DNA from: Chara braunii
Lineage: Eukaryota > Streptophyta > Charophyceae > Charales > Characeae
Assembly: GCA_003427395.1 (NCBI GenBank)
Contig: BFEA01000258.1
Coordinates: 1,497,354 to 1,534,652 of the forward strand
Length of the DNA stretch: 37,299 nt
Direction: 5' to 3'
Each line of letters opens with the position of its first letter. Positions within the stretch are counted from its first letter, which is position 1. Made by a program: the position numbers and the translations under genes. The notes under the pieces were generated by a model that saw nothing but the letters and a program-made list of their open reading frames with translations, made no database searches and had not been told where the DNA came from. This document shows, in pieces, positions 9,290 through 19,561 of this stretch.

Positions 9290-9790
9290 ATTGTGATCCC
9301 TACTGGTTGTTCCCTTTTGGGTATCTATAGTATGGGCAAAACGGAACAATGTGGTCGGGGTTACCACACTTCAAACATTGTCGGCAGCCTTTCTTTCTTG
9401 CCAAACTTTTTCATCTATCCCCATTTGTTCCCACGGTTTGCCCATGGGAAGACTAGGATGGGCTGGATACGGCCGCGTCCAATTCCCTCTACCTCTACCC
9501 TATGTGGAGTTGGAACCTCCTTCACCTTGCGAGGGACCATTTCCCCTACTGGGCCTCCCACGTAGTAGCTACCTTCGCTACCACCCCTCTGGGCAACGGG
9601 TTCTCGTCCTTCACCACGACCGCGACCTCTACCTCTTCCACGACCTCTTCCTCCTTGTTGCCCTCCCCCGCGGGCTGCAACGGTCGCATAATCCACTCCT
9701 TGAGCTAAGTGACCGATGTTGTCCTCGTTTAGGCCATAATCTATTTGGTCATAAAACAAGGATTCAAGACCTCATTCTTCAAAGATAACT
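9290..9790 (-). pseudogene. Gag C-terminal part: RG-rich region and CCHC zinc knuckle
   Basis: On the minus strand a segment starting FYDQIDYGLNEDNIGHLAQG is followed by an arginine-glycine repeat (about 9660-9600). After a frameshift comes CLKCGNPDHIVPFC, a C-x2-C-x4-H-x4-C zinc knuckle typical of nucleocapsid. It would bind the genomic RNA in the virus-like particle. The frame has stops at both ends. The N-terminal half of this gag lies beyond the nested insertion at 14155-15575. Confidence 0.8.
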
Positions 9791-11513
9791 AGTAAATTAT
9801 TTGTCCCGGCTATGTTACCGGAAATGCTACTATCCCGCTGTCGAGCGCATCGGCCCCCGCGCGAGCGAGGGCCCTCCCGGCCATGTCACGCAGGAGTTTC
9901 TAAACTAAAACATTCAATCAAGAGACAACTCGGGATCGACGCATAACATTTCCGCGAACCGCCGAGACGGACGCGGTCGCATCGCTCCTTCACCGCTCTG
10001 GCCGGGTGCGCCAGCTATACATCTCGCGGTCCCCTACGGCAGGATAGGTTCCCACGGGGCATAAGCTTGCTTCCCTAAGGGGTTGTCACCACCCTTAGGG
10101 GCGTATCCCTACCGAGCTACCGACCCACATGTAAAAGCTTTTAAATGCAGTCGCAGAGGTAGGTCAGCCGAGGGCGTTTGCGCGTTCGCTGTAGTATAGA
10201 TACGCTTGGTTAACGCCAAACGGATCCGAACGTCGTCCGTTCCTAGGGCGCTGATCTCCTAAGTACGAAGCGTACGCCGGTCGACTAGGACGGTCTCAAC
10301 CAAGCGTGAAACCCAAATAGTTATCCTAGTACCTTAGACATATAGCCAAAGAGAATTATAACATTCACAGACAATTACATCAAAAGAAGTCGACCGTAGT
10401 CGACAGGAATATATATCCCATCGAAAATGATAATTGAAATAAATAATTCATCATTCAATAACACAAGATCAGAATAAAATCCGACCACCGCGGGTCGCAC
10501 ACCATAAAACAATCAAACAACCGCCAACAACGAGTTGACTACTGATAATAACCTCAATGCAACCGATAAGGTAGTCGGTCGCCTTAGTTTTGACTTGATG
10601 AAACTTGCCGCCAAAGTCATTCATTCTGACCTACCGCCGACCTAAGACTAAGCACACATTCTCATCGTTACTCATTCTCAGTTTTCTTGGATGACGAATG
10701 ATTCTTGATCAGGGGCATTGTTTGAAGTGTTAGATGTCTCTCCCTCTAGGAAGTGGTCTGGGGTACTCCTCCTCCTCGCCCGAGCACAAAACTCGGATCT
10801 CAGAAGTCGGACTGTCTCCACCGAACCGGCAAAGTACCCCCCCGTAGAAACGGTCCACTCTGGGTCGATAACAGGGCCGACTCCTAAAGCAATGAACCCC
10901 CGCCCCAGATGCTTCCTGGAGAAAGAGAATGTGTTCACCCCAAGTAGGTTTTAACTGTTCTCGTTTTCTAAACCCAAGGTAATTTGGACAGAGGTGATAG
11001 AGAATGAGAACCACTTAGACATGTATAGGTAGATAGGGTTATTCGAGATAAAACGGGTTTCCTCGGGAAGAGTTAAATTCGTTATGCTTTGATTCTCTTT
11101 CTGTCATCAAAATTTCTTTTCTCACGATACCCATCGATTATCCTTCAAAAATAGCAAGCAAGTTCACTCAACTCACTGACGAACGGAAAAAAGATAAGGG
11201 TCAAACTCTCCGTCATTTTGTCAAATAGCATTTTCGTCCCGAGTGTTGGGTAGTCCCATCTACAAAACATTTATTTCATATGCTGCATAAAAAAATAAAC
11301 CCGTCCGTCGCGCTCATATTTCGTATCGTCGCATGCCGGTAACCGCCACCATGTCACGCTGCTGCTGCCGTACACACCAATGGTAGCAGACCTTCACCAA
11401 GAAAAGCAGACGCCACGCCGCAACAAAAAACCTTTCAGCGCCGTAAAAAAACCCTCCACTGCCGCGCTGCACGTCCCATCGTCGTGCCGAACTCTCGTCG
11501 GAAAATGGCAGCG

Positions 11514-11950
11514 CTTCCGCACCACCTTCAAAAAAACCAGAACCGCCGCCGCAAAAATTCAGCAGCGCTTCCGCACCATCGTCGAAAAAAGCCTGCGTCG
11601 CCGCCGCAAAAGTTCGACAACACTTCCGTACCACCGTCGAAAAAACCAGAACCGCCGCCGCAAAAATCCGGCAGCGCTTCCGCACCACCGTCGAAAAATC
11701 AGAACCGTCGCCGCAAAAAATCCGACAGCACTTCCGCACCACCGTCGAAAAAAGCCTGCGTCGTCGCCGCAAAAGTTCGGCAGCACTTCCGTACCACCGC
11801 CGTAAAAACCCGTGCCACCGCCGCAGAATTTCGGCAGCACTTCCGTACCGCTGCCGTAAAAACCCGTGCCGCCGCCACAAAATTTCGGCAGCACTTCCGT
11901 ACCACTGACGTAAAAACCCGTGACGCCGCCGCAGAATTTTGGCAACACTT
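11514..11950. repeat. 54-bp minisatellite, about eight units
   Basis: Units starting CTTCCG[C/T]ACCAC recur every 54-55 bp at 11514, 11568, 11623 and onward to about 11946, with more diverged units upstream to about 11470. Because the unit is 18 codons, several frames on both strands stay open. One minus-strand frame (12429-11314) reaches 371 codons, with repeated VVRKCCR and AAAT segments. I see no start context, domain or signal that would make this a real protein. Confidence 0.88.
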
Positions 11951-12030
11951 GTCGTCCTCCCTATCGCTCCGCTGCCGCTCCTCACCACGCTGCCGCAGAG
12001 TCCCACCAGAGACCAGCCTGCCAAGGGGTG

Positions 12031-13445
12031 GAGCAGAGTGCTCCAGCCAAGGCTATGGCTGTCTCCTCCTTCGTCGCTCCGCTCCTGTGCAGTCCTCCAG
12101 CTCCGCCGGCAGCACTCCTGCCTCCTCTCCAGCACTCCAACAATGAGGCAAGTGTGCTGTCGCACACTGGAAGCCAGAGGCAAGTGTGAGGCAGCTGGGG
12201 GACAGCTGCCTCTTTTGTAGTGGCTGAGGAGGGCAGCAGCAGCCTCAGAATTCGTCACTTGCCTGGGGCCGTTGATCTGAGCCAGATCAACGGACTGAGG
12301 CTGTCTCACCTCAGCCACACACTTAGGGTGGCAGTTGTACTCAACTGCCCCCCTCTTTTTCTCCCTTTTCCCTGCACTCAGCCCCACACTGAGTGCAGGT
12401 TCAGCGGGAAAATGGTTGTTTCCAGCCAAGTTCCCCTCATTACCCCTTCATCGTCCCAGGCTCTGGCCTGAGTCACATTCAGGCCAGTTTGGCCTGTATC
12501 GGATCATAGCCGCGGCCACATTCGTGGCCGTGGCTTTTCCCTTTTCCCTTTTATCTTCTTTTTCTCTTTTCTCCCCTGCCCTCCCCTGAAAACGGGGATG
12601 GCAGTTGTCAGATTGGGAGAGGTAGGGAAAGAACTCGTGAAAATTCACGAGTTCAAATCCCGACAGGCTCAGAGCGGGGTGCAAAAAGTACCCCGACTTT
12701 GAAGAATTTTAGAAACATATTCGCTGGATAAAAAAATCTAAAACAAATCATGCATATGGCCTAGGTGCCTGACTACCTACAGAAACAAAATCAAGGTCAA
12801 AAAAATTGTTTTGCGCCACCAAAAAAATAGTGGCGCAAAATGAAAAATACAGTTTNNNNNNNNNNNNNNNNNNNNNNNNNNNNNNNNNNNNNNNNNNNNN
12901 NNNNNNNNNNNNNNNNNNNNNNNNNNNNNNNNNNNNNNNNNNNNNNNNNNNNNNNNNNNNNNNNNNNNNNNNNNNNNNNNNNNNNTTTTTTCTTCTTACC
13001 CCCCCTAACAACGGGGAGGCAGCTGGCAGGTCGGGAGGAACAGGTCCTCCTCTCCCCATCCTCCCATTTCTCTCTCTCTCTCACTCTCCACTCAACTCCA
13101 ACCCCCTCTTCTCGCGGCCACAATCATCTGTCCAAAACGAAGTGGGAGTCTTTGTGCTCCCACACAGTCTCCAAGACGAAGTGGGAGCCTTTATGCTCCC
13201 ACCCAGTCTGCAAAGACTGTTTTCCCTTTTTTTTTTTTTTTTTTTTTTAATTACGTCGGCTTTGCCAACGGTCACGTCCCATCGTGGCCTGCTATGGCAC
13301 ATCGAGGTACAGACCCGGGTTCAAATCCCTACCGGGATTTTGGACCACTTCTCGATTTATGCGTGTCATCTTTGCACAAGGGTCAATCTGCAGCCAGGGG
13401 GCCGTTCCCGGCCGTGAGATTTGATGATCTCGCGGCCGAGAATGA
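12031..13445. repeat. Chain of perfect short hairpins
   Basis: Many back-to-back inverted repeats with short loops. Arms and positions: GGAGCA (from 12033), GAGGCAGCTG (12188-12212), CCGTTGATCTG (12269-12293), CCTGCACTCAG (12371-12399), CTGGCCTGA (12463-12487), AGCCGCGGCCAC with one wobble (12508-12535), GAACTCGTGAA (12631-12654), TTTTGCGCCAC (12809-12840), GGAGGA (13034-13050), GTGGGAG twice (13142-13163, 13181-13201), CAGTCT (13204-13219), and GGCCGTGAGAT with one mismatch pair (about 13413-13440). Most are perfect. A B-box-like GTTCAAATCC follows the hairpin at 12631. The block is interrupted by the N gap. Confidence 0.85.
12856..12985. other. Assembly gap (130 N)
   Basis: Undetermined bases. 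The gap starts 15 bp after a perfect 11-bp-arm hairpin (12809-12840) and ends in a T tract. Confidence 1.
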
Positions 13446-14153
13446 CCGTGCTTCATGCTGGTGAAGTGGGCAGCTCCAAAGGAAAAGGAGCTAGCCCAGA
13501 CTGCTTATCGTCGGCTCGATCCCTGAATCTGCGGGTAGAGGTTTGGTAGTTGTACCTACTGGGCTACCTCCTATCTCATATAGGGATGAGAGCAGCCCAC
13601 ATATATGAAGGGTTACGGGGCCTAGCAGGCTGATTGCTGGCAGGCTGGCTGCACGCTGGGTGGCTGCAGGCTGGGTGGCTGGTTGGCGAGCCCTACGCTT
13701 GCCGCACCCTGCGGCTACCGTGCCATCCATTTCAGCCCTTGGTGCGGACGCCCGTGGTCCGAAAAAAAAAAAAAAAAACTTCTTACTCAGCTCTCGTCGC
13801 GGCCTCCGGTAAGGTCGCCAATTTTAACGCACTTAGGCCCTGAATCGTGCGGCCTACCGCCACGCGCCACCTTCTTAGGTAGGGTAGGTATAATCCTAGT
13901 ACTAGTCTCTCGACCAAACTATTCCATAGCTCCGTCAGATGCCGTGATTAGTGGTCACATCACTGATTACCACTATTTAAGTCGGACGTCAGCGACGTCT
14001 AGCTTAAAAAAAAAGTTTAAGCTTACCGGTCATAGGTCTGTCTGAACAACTTTGGCAACGTCAGTCTCGTCAAGTTCTTCAATTTTACGAAAAAGTCGGA
14101 CAGCGTCCGACGTTTAAAACCCCGGCAAATACCCTTGTCAGGGTATTTGCCCC
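13240..14153 (+). mobile_element. Hairpin-rich non-autonomous element, copy A
   Basis: This aligns in landmarks and order with the minus strand of 26150-25140. Shared in sequence: a B-box-like GTTCAAATCC (13319-13328); the TTATG-GTGTCAT-TTGC segment; a hairpin near 13413; a GGAGC hairpin near 13470-13490; a second B-box-like GGCTCGATCC (13513-13522); a CCTAT/ATAGG hairpin (13570-13584); a CCTGAATCG-GCGGCCTA segment near 13839; a GTCGGAC hairpin (14095-14111); and a terminal hairpin with perfect GGCAAATACCC arms (14124-14151). No coding capacity. Two tRNA-like B boxes suggest a SINE-like or LTR/TRIM-like origin; the family is not one I can name. Confidence 0.7.
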
Positions 14154-14154
14154 G

Positions 14155-14700
14155 ACACCACCACTTCTTACTTGCGTGCAGGTTTTTCCAATAGTGACAG
14201 TAGTTAGCTTCCTGGAGGAAGCCAACATGATCTACTGCGATCTTGCTGAATTGCTCGTATGTCCTCCCGTCTTCCTTGGTACGGGGATATAACTAAGTCC
14301 GAAGCAGGTTTGGGAGCGCTCTAGCGAAGTTGTTTAAGATTTGGGTTGGCGTTAGTCCGTGATCAGAGCATTGTAGTAGCTCATCCATAGTGGCTTTGAT
14401 CGCTGATGCACTCTTCCACTTGCGATCTCCTATATTTAGGATGCAGGACTAAGTCCTTTGGGCAAAATTCTTATCCTCGAATCTTTCTCTCAAAGCCTTA
14501 AAGAAATCTTCTATGTGCGTTTGTTGTGAAAATAGCACCATTGACTGACATCCATCTTCTTTCGGCAAGCAGATGGCAAAACTCATGACATCCCTTGCCA
14601 AACACGAACTCACCATCAACACCCTATCCCAGTATGGTATTTTCTGCGCATACAAATAAATGAAAAATACTCTCCTTTTTTTTAGGTCCACGGCAGTTTC
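14155..14700 (-). pseudogene. Gag capsid-like region, broken
   Basis: Minus-strand translation gives a helical capsid-like sequence: FIYLYAQKIPYWDRVLMVSSCLARDVMSF, then FFKALRERFEDKNFAQRT and a stop. After this come LTPTQILNNFARALPNLL and EDGRTYEQFSKIAVDHVGFLQEANYCHYWKNL in a compatible frame with further stops. The WDRV, ALRERFxD and LP-LL-QLYP-like spacing is typical of retrotransposon gag capsid domains, which assemble the particle. It is interrupted at 14153 by the nested DNA. Confidence 0.6.
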
Positions 14701-14843
14701 ATCTTCATATCCTCCGCCTCGCTGTCCCCTTCTTTCTTAGGACCCTTCTTCTTATCTCCATCGTCTCCTCCATCTCCCCCGTCTCCTCCGCCGCCACCTA
14801 TTATCTTCTTGACAACGACAGAGTCTGTTAACCTTTTGCATAT

Positions 14844-15575
14844 CTAAGTATCTAGCTGCTCCACATAGAGTTTCATGTGCTGGTCTATTTCTTGTGCAGA
14901 CCTCTGCAGGAAGTTATTCCAAAGACCTTCAAATTCAAACTGATGGCCTTCTAATTTTTGCACAGTCTTAGTTAACGCAGCAAGTTGTTTATTAGTATGA
15001 AGGAGGGTGTCAGTGAGGAGGGAGGAGTCGTTCATCCGTCGCTACTTGTTGTTCCTTTTGTTCTTGCAGTTGTTTCTGTTTTCTCTCCCCTTCTTCCTTA
15101 ATTCTTTTTTTCTCTTCAAATTCTTGTCTCTTGGCTGCCACCATCTTATTATTTAATTCTGCTTTTTTTTCTTCCAACATGATTTCCTTTTTTGTAGGAT
15201 CTTCTGTTGCAGCCAACTTTGCAATGAAAGCATTCTTGTCCTCCTCTGACTCAACAAACATTGCGGGTCTATACCCGAATTCCTCCAACCAATTCATAGC
15301 TTCAAGATGCACTGTGATTTCACCAGCTCGACTGCTTTCTCCTCTCTCAGTCCGATGTCTTTCTAATTGCTCACCATCTTCTTCTTCTTCTTCTTCTTCT
15401 TCTTCTTCTTCTTCCTCAACCTTCAACCCTTCCTGCAGCTGTTTCTCTTTTTCTTTCATTTCTTTTTCCATTTTTTTCCTTTTTGCCTGCATTTTTTTTA
15501 GCCTCCTTCTCTTTCGTTTTCCTTTTCTCTTACTTTTCTTTCTTTTGCTCGGCCAGGCGATGTTCTACCTCAGCC
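14844..15575 (-). pseudogene. Gag N-terminal charged coiled-coil region
   Basis: A minus-strand frame from 15492 to 15010 encodes 160 residues that are strongly charged and heptad-like: a Lys/Glu-rich start, a poly-Glu run from a TTC repeat (15379-15415), then LEEKKAELNNKMVAAKRQEF. A second piece (15035-14844) continues with DTLLHTNKQLAALTKTVQKL. A stop separates it from the segment above 15575, which probably carried the first gag codons. Coiled-coil gag N-termini are common in plant Gypsy elements; no specific motif fixes its role. Confidence 0.55.
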
Positions 15576-15600
15576 TACTCGGAAGCAAAGGGTCCGGGCT

Positions 15601-16714
15601 TCACTGTTCCCAACCGCATCATCATATGAGAGGTACACATGCTCTCGAAACCAAGGGGGAAGAGGAACCGGAATAGTTGCCCCAACAAGATTGAGAGTCT
15701 CACCATTCCGTACATGGGGTAATCATCCATAGTGAGAAGAGCACAAGATAACCTCCACTCACTCACCAAGTAGTTACCCCAAATTTCTGTCTAATATGAT
15801 TGATGGGATTTTTTTTGTTTTTTTTTTAAAAACCTCTGGCTGTTCGCTGCTTTTCAAATGCAATAGCAAATTATTAACAATCCTTTTTTTTTTAACGTTG
15901 TCTGTCTGGACCCTTCAATGATGACTGGGTGGACTCAAAATTCAATAAACCTCGCAGATTTGGACCAATATTCACTATGGTTACTATCTAGCAGACCTCT
16001 CTATAGCCTGACTTTGTTTTCTAACTTTGAGCCCAATGCTACCAATCACCCCCTTCAGACTTTTATTAACACACTTACAAATGTTGTCCCTGACTTCGAC
16101 AAGACAGCAGCAGTGACCACCAGGACTTTTGGGAAGGTACTGAGCACACACTCATTCACTGTTCCCGACCGCATCATCATATGAGAGGTACACATCCTCT
16201 CGAAACCAATAGGGAAGAGGAACCGGAATAGTCGCCTCAACAAGATTGAGAGTCTCACCATCCCGTACATGGGGTAATCATCCATAGTGAGAAGAGCACA
16301 TGATAACCTCCACTCACTCACCAAGTAGTTACCCCAAATTTCTGTCTAATATGATTGATGGGATTTTTTTTGTTTTTTTTTTAAAAACCTCTGGTTGTTC
16401 GCTGCTTTTCAAATGCAATAGTGAATTATTAGCAATCCTTTTTTTTTTTTAACGTTGTCTGTCTGGATCCTTCAATGATGACTGGGTGGACCCAAAATTC
16501 AATAAACCTTGCAGATTTGGACCAGTATTCACTATGGTTACTATCTGGCAGACCTCTCTATAGCCTGACTTTGTTTTCTCACTTTGAGCCCAATGCTACC
16601 AATCATCCCCTTCAGACTTCTACTAACACACTTACAAATGTTGTCCCTGACTTTGACAAAACAGCAGCAGTGACCACCAGGACTTTTGGGAAGGTACTGA
16701 GCACACACTCATTC
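15601..16714 (-). repeat. 555-bp tandem duplication in the leader / gag start
   Basis: 15601-16155 is repeated at 16156-16714 with few differences. Both units carry the same minus-strand frame (MVSEWRLSCALLTMDDYPMYG..., 15769-15575 and 16324-16055), the likely beginning of gag, plus a non-coding stretch with T8-T10 runs. Only the copy at 15601 leads into the coiled-coil gag region. Confidence 0.9.
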
Positions 16715-16956
16715 AGCATGCAAAAGGTCTTAGGGGGCAGGGATTCTTCTCTTCATATGACGTCCATTGGTGAAGCTCCACATACGCTCCACGCTCCAGC
16801 GTCGCTCCAAGCAGGTACATAATATCTCCCGTTTTTGCCCCTTCTTCTTCGGCACCTCCCTCCAGATACCACAACTCAACTTCTGCTCACTTCCTTCAAT
16901 CGCTCCTCTTGCCGGCCTTATGATTGCCAGCGAACCTCAATGAGTGTAACGAGTGT

Positions 16957-16969
16957 GGCTCCGATACCA
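16957..16969 (-). promoter_or_regulatory. Primer-binding site, initiator tRNA-Met type
   Basis: On the minus strand TGGTATCGGAGCC lies 3 bp after the end of the 5' LTR. The classical plant site complementary to the tRNA-iMet 3' end is TGGTATCAGAGCC, so there is one mismatch. It marks where minus-strand DNA synthesis would be primed and fixes the orientation of the element. Confidence 0.88.
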
Positions 16970-16972
16970 AAT

Positions 16973-18095
16973 TGTAATGAGCGTCAATGCTCACCACACG
17001 ATGGGGTGCCCAACCGACATACCTGTCACACAGATTGTCTTTGCACAAAGAGAAGATAGGTAGTAGACAAGAAAAACGCAGCTCGGTTATCTCAACCAGA
17101 ATTATCACATTCAGATTATAGAAAAAAAATCATGAGTTCAACTGTCCAGCGCCCAGCAAGATTTCAAGTCTTCTTCAAACATCAAGAGCCTTAGCATCTG
17201 TGCTCATCAACGCTCGTCATCCACACCAAGTTCAATGCTCTTCATGTAAGTATCCACCATAGCTCATACTCTCTCCCTCTTATCTTTCTCTCTCGCTTCA
17301 TGGCTCTGGTCTTCACTCTGTACAGTCTTTTTCTTCTCTACTTGCACACTCCCTTCTACTAACACACACATAAGGATCAACTTTGAATACTACTCACTGT
17401 CCTGCTATGTCTAACTACTAATTCTGAGCTTTCTAGTGTTGGCGCAGCTATGGCTGCCTTCTTCCCTGCCAGCGCTTTTCTTCCTCTCTCTCATCTCACT
17501 TGGCGCTGCTCTCTAACATAGCACAGTTCCCCACACTTAGGACACAAGTGCACTAGCACTTCCACACTCTCGTGCGAACGAACATCTGCCGGAATGGTAG
17601 GCTGGCCAGTCCTTTTGTAGTCTTGGATGCACTTCAACTCGTGTCAGCCTCTATTTCTTGGGGCCTGACTGGTTCCAGCACCACATCCCCACGGCCTGTC
17701 TGCTTCTGAATGTCAAGGCCTAGAACCTTCCGGAATGTTCATGGGTCTGCTGCTGCTTGGGTCTTTGGGTCATGTCTTTTCATTTGTGATCATGACTCTT
17801 GACTGTAGACTGTGACTCCTGCCCTTGGGACACGACCCTTACCTTCTGACTCGTGGGATGTGACTCTCAATATGACTTTTCATTCTGAGGCGTGATTCTT
17901 GCTCCTAAGAGGTGACTATTTACTGGGTTCCTGTTCGACTGGACTCAAAATTGACTTTTCGTTTAAGTCTGGACGCGACCTCTGCCTCAGGAGACTTGTC
18001 TTTTGAAATGTTGATTCGTAACTTTAGGACCTGGCCGACTGGGCCCCGTTGTATTCGGGTCGGAATTCGGGGTCTGAATTGTGAAGACCCATTCA
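16973..18095 (-). repeat. 5' LTR of the Gypsy element
   Basis: Pairs with 4426-5549. It begins TGTAATGAG on the plus strand and ends ATTCA, with CATG immediately outside. It would carry the promoter for minus-strand transcription of the element. The TGACT-rich array of the other LTR is also present here at about 17788-17955. Confidence 0.9.
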
Positions 18096-18099
18096 CATG

Positions 18100-18269
18100 A
18101 GTCCGTTTATTGTGTTCATCAAGTCAATGACCTGCTAGTGGCTTCCAAACTTTAGATATGGGGGTGCACCCGCAACAGCAGGTGTGAGAAAACGTGTCAA
18201 GGAACGAGAATAAAAAAAAGGGAAAAGGAAAAGAAAAAGACTAAAAAAAAAAAAAAAAAAAAAAAAAGG

Positions 18270-18300
<31 letters not shown>

Positions 18301-18900
18301 ATACATACCAAGAGCTTGCATAGGTCCGCCATGTGTGCGTAGATCGGACCCAAATGGGTTGATTGTTCTTGCGCTCCTGCACGCATGTTGTGGTGGTCAA
18401 GTAGGATCCGTATGCAGGCCCAACACAAAAAATAAAATAAAATAAAATCTGGGAAAAAAGAAGGTGGTGCAGAATTGCAATGCATACAACTTGTGCCCGA
18501 GAGGCATCTTGGAATCCCTTGTTAAACCGAAAATGAAAAAGGGAAAAAAATCAAACTAAGACATCCCCCTCTCACCCCATTCATAAGCCTCTTCCCTCCC
18601 ATATCCCCCCCCCCCCCTCCCTGCCTCTACCCTAGATGTACTAATGGTTTAAGCCCCATTCATACCCCCCTTCCCCTCACTCACCCCCCCAATGTAAACT
18701 GGTTGTAGCGTCTCTTTGAGATATAGATTCAACACTGAGGGTGTCCTCCAGGTATATCAGGGTTTTTTCTTTGGGGGGGGGGCTCAATACAATCTATCTA
18801 CATGAAGACAAGTGAGATAAGTCATTGCTAGTACAAGAGGCTTGGGATGGGTCAACCTATGGACTGGTTGTCATGCCAGTGACATTTCCGGGTAGCATAT
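18100..18900. other. Spacer with poly-A, C-rich and G-rich runs
   Basis: No gene seen. There is an A-rich tract with two long poly-A runs (about 18242-18298), C runs near 18606-18619 and 18685, and a G run near 18772-18782. The minus-strand poly-Phe frames are artefacts of the A tracts. Confidence 0.7.
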
Positions 18901-19561
18901 TTCTGTTTTTTTTTCACCTCGAGCTATATCGACAAGAAAGTTTGTGAGGAAAATCGGGACAACTTTGTGCAAACTGTGAAGGGCGCCCTGTGCAGGTAAT
19001 AACGCAAGCGTCGGGTAGCATAAGCTACTTCGATAACCTCACGTTTATCGGTAGTGTAGGTTATCTCGGCAGACAATAACTAACGAGACTAGAAGACGAT
19101 CGGGCAATCCCCAGCTCGAGCCTTGGCAGTTCCGTCCTCCGCGATGGTCGAGAAGTAAATGACGGAAGGACTGTTAGTGGAGGGAAGTGGTGAAAGGATA
19201 AGTGTCAGTCAAGATGCAGTGTCAGCAAAACGGGGGGCGAAGTGAGGATCATGGGGATGAGGTGAATCAGGAGGAGTGAGAAATGCACGAGAAAGCACAA
19301 CTCGTATCACAAAATTTCATGCATCGGTGGTTATTATAAAGGGACGATTAAAATCGATAAGACAAAGAACCGGCGCACAAGTCGCCGCCTTCTTGAGAGC
19401 GGGAAAAACATCATCACAGAGGGGTGTCCAAAACCATGGAGGGTTCTTCTGAAAGAGGGTGATGGTAAGGACGTAGGAGTAACATATTCCTGGATGAAAT
19501 CACAAAAGTAACTAATGAGGCCTATGAAATTACGAAGTTGCTTGACGAATGTGGAGATGGA

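Larger units (their letters stand above)
9802..14153. mobile_element. Foreign DNA nested in the Gypsy gag, non-autonomous element(s)
   Basis: Gag coding stops being readable at about 14153 and resumes at about 9790, so roughly 4.35 kb separates its two halves. The left edge begins TGTCCCGGC and the right edge ends CCCCGACA, so TG...CA termini are possible. I see no matching target-site duplication, and the block could be composite. It holds no recognisable transposase, RT or integrase. Contents: 9802-11310, G+C-rich then AT-rich DNA with short hairpins (CCCTAAGGG with its complement, about 10075-10102) and no genes; a 54-bp minisatellite (11514-11950); a chain of hairpins (12031-13445); an N gap; and one copy of a hairpin-rich family also present at 25140-26150. 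Confidence 0.6.
4426..18095 (-). mobile_element. Ty3/Gypsy LTR retrotransposon, degenerate, with nested insertion
   Basis: Two direct repeats of about 1.12 kb (4426-5549 and 16973-18095) flank minus-strand gag, protease, RT, RNase H and integrase in Ty3/Gypsy order. The LTRs run TG to CA on the plus strand (the left copy has CG for TG). The 4-bp sequence CATG sits at both outer edges (4422-4425 and 18096-18099), a possible target-site duplication. A 13-bp site 3 bp inside the upstream LTR fits a tRNA-iMet primer-binding site with one mismatch. The pol stop codon lies about 43 bp before the downstream LTR. Without the roughly 4.35 kb of foreign DNA inside gag (about 9802-14153) the element would be about 9.3 kb. 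Every coding block carries frameshifts or stops, so it cannot be autonomous. Confidence 0.9.

Noticed and set aside
9840-10320. Ribosomal RNA gene fragment
   Set aside because: G+C-rich and structured, but no universally conserved rRNA block was recognised.
11514-11950. CRISPR-like array
   Set aside because: Units are contiguous 54-bp tandem repeats without unique spacers, in a eukaryotic genome. The same applies to 36525-36752.
13319-13522. True tRNA genes at the B-box-like motifs
   Set aside because: I could not build an acceptor stem, D arm and anticodon arm around any of them; only T-arm-like sequence is present.
15131-15676. 181-codon serine/phenylalanine-rich plus-strand frame
   Set aside because: Shadow of the Glu/Lys-rich gag coiled coil on the minus strand, including a TTC repeat giving poly-Ser.
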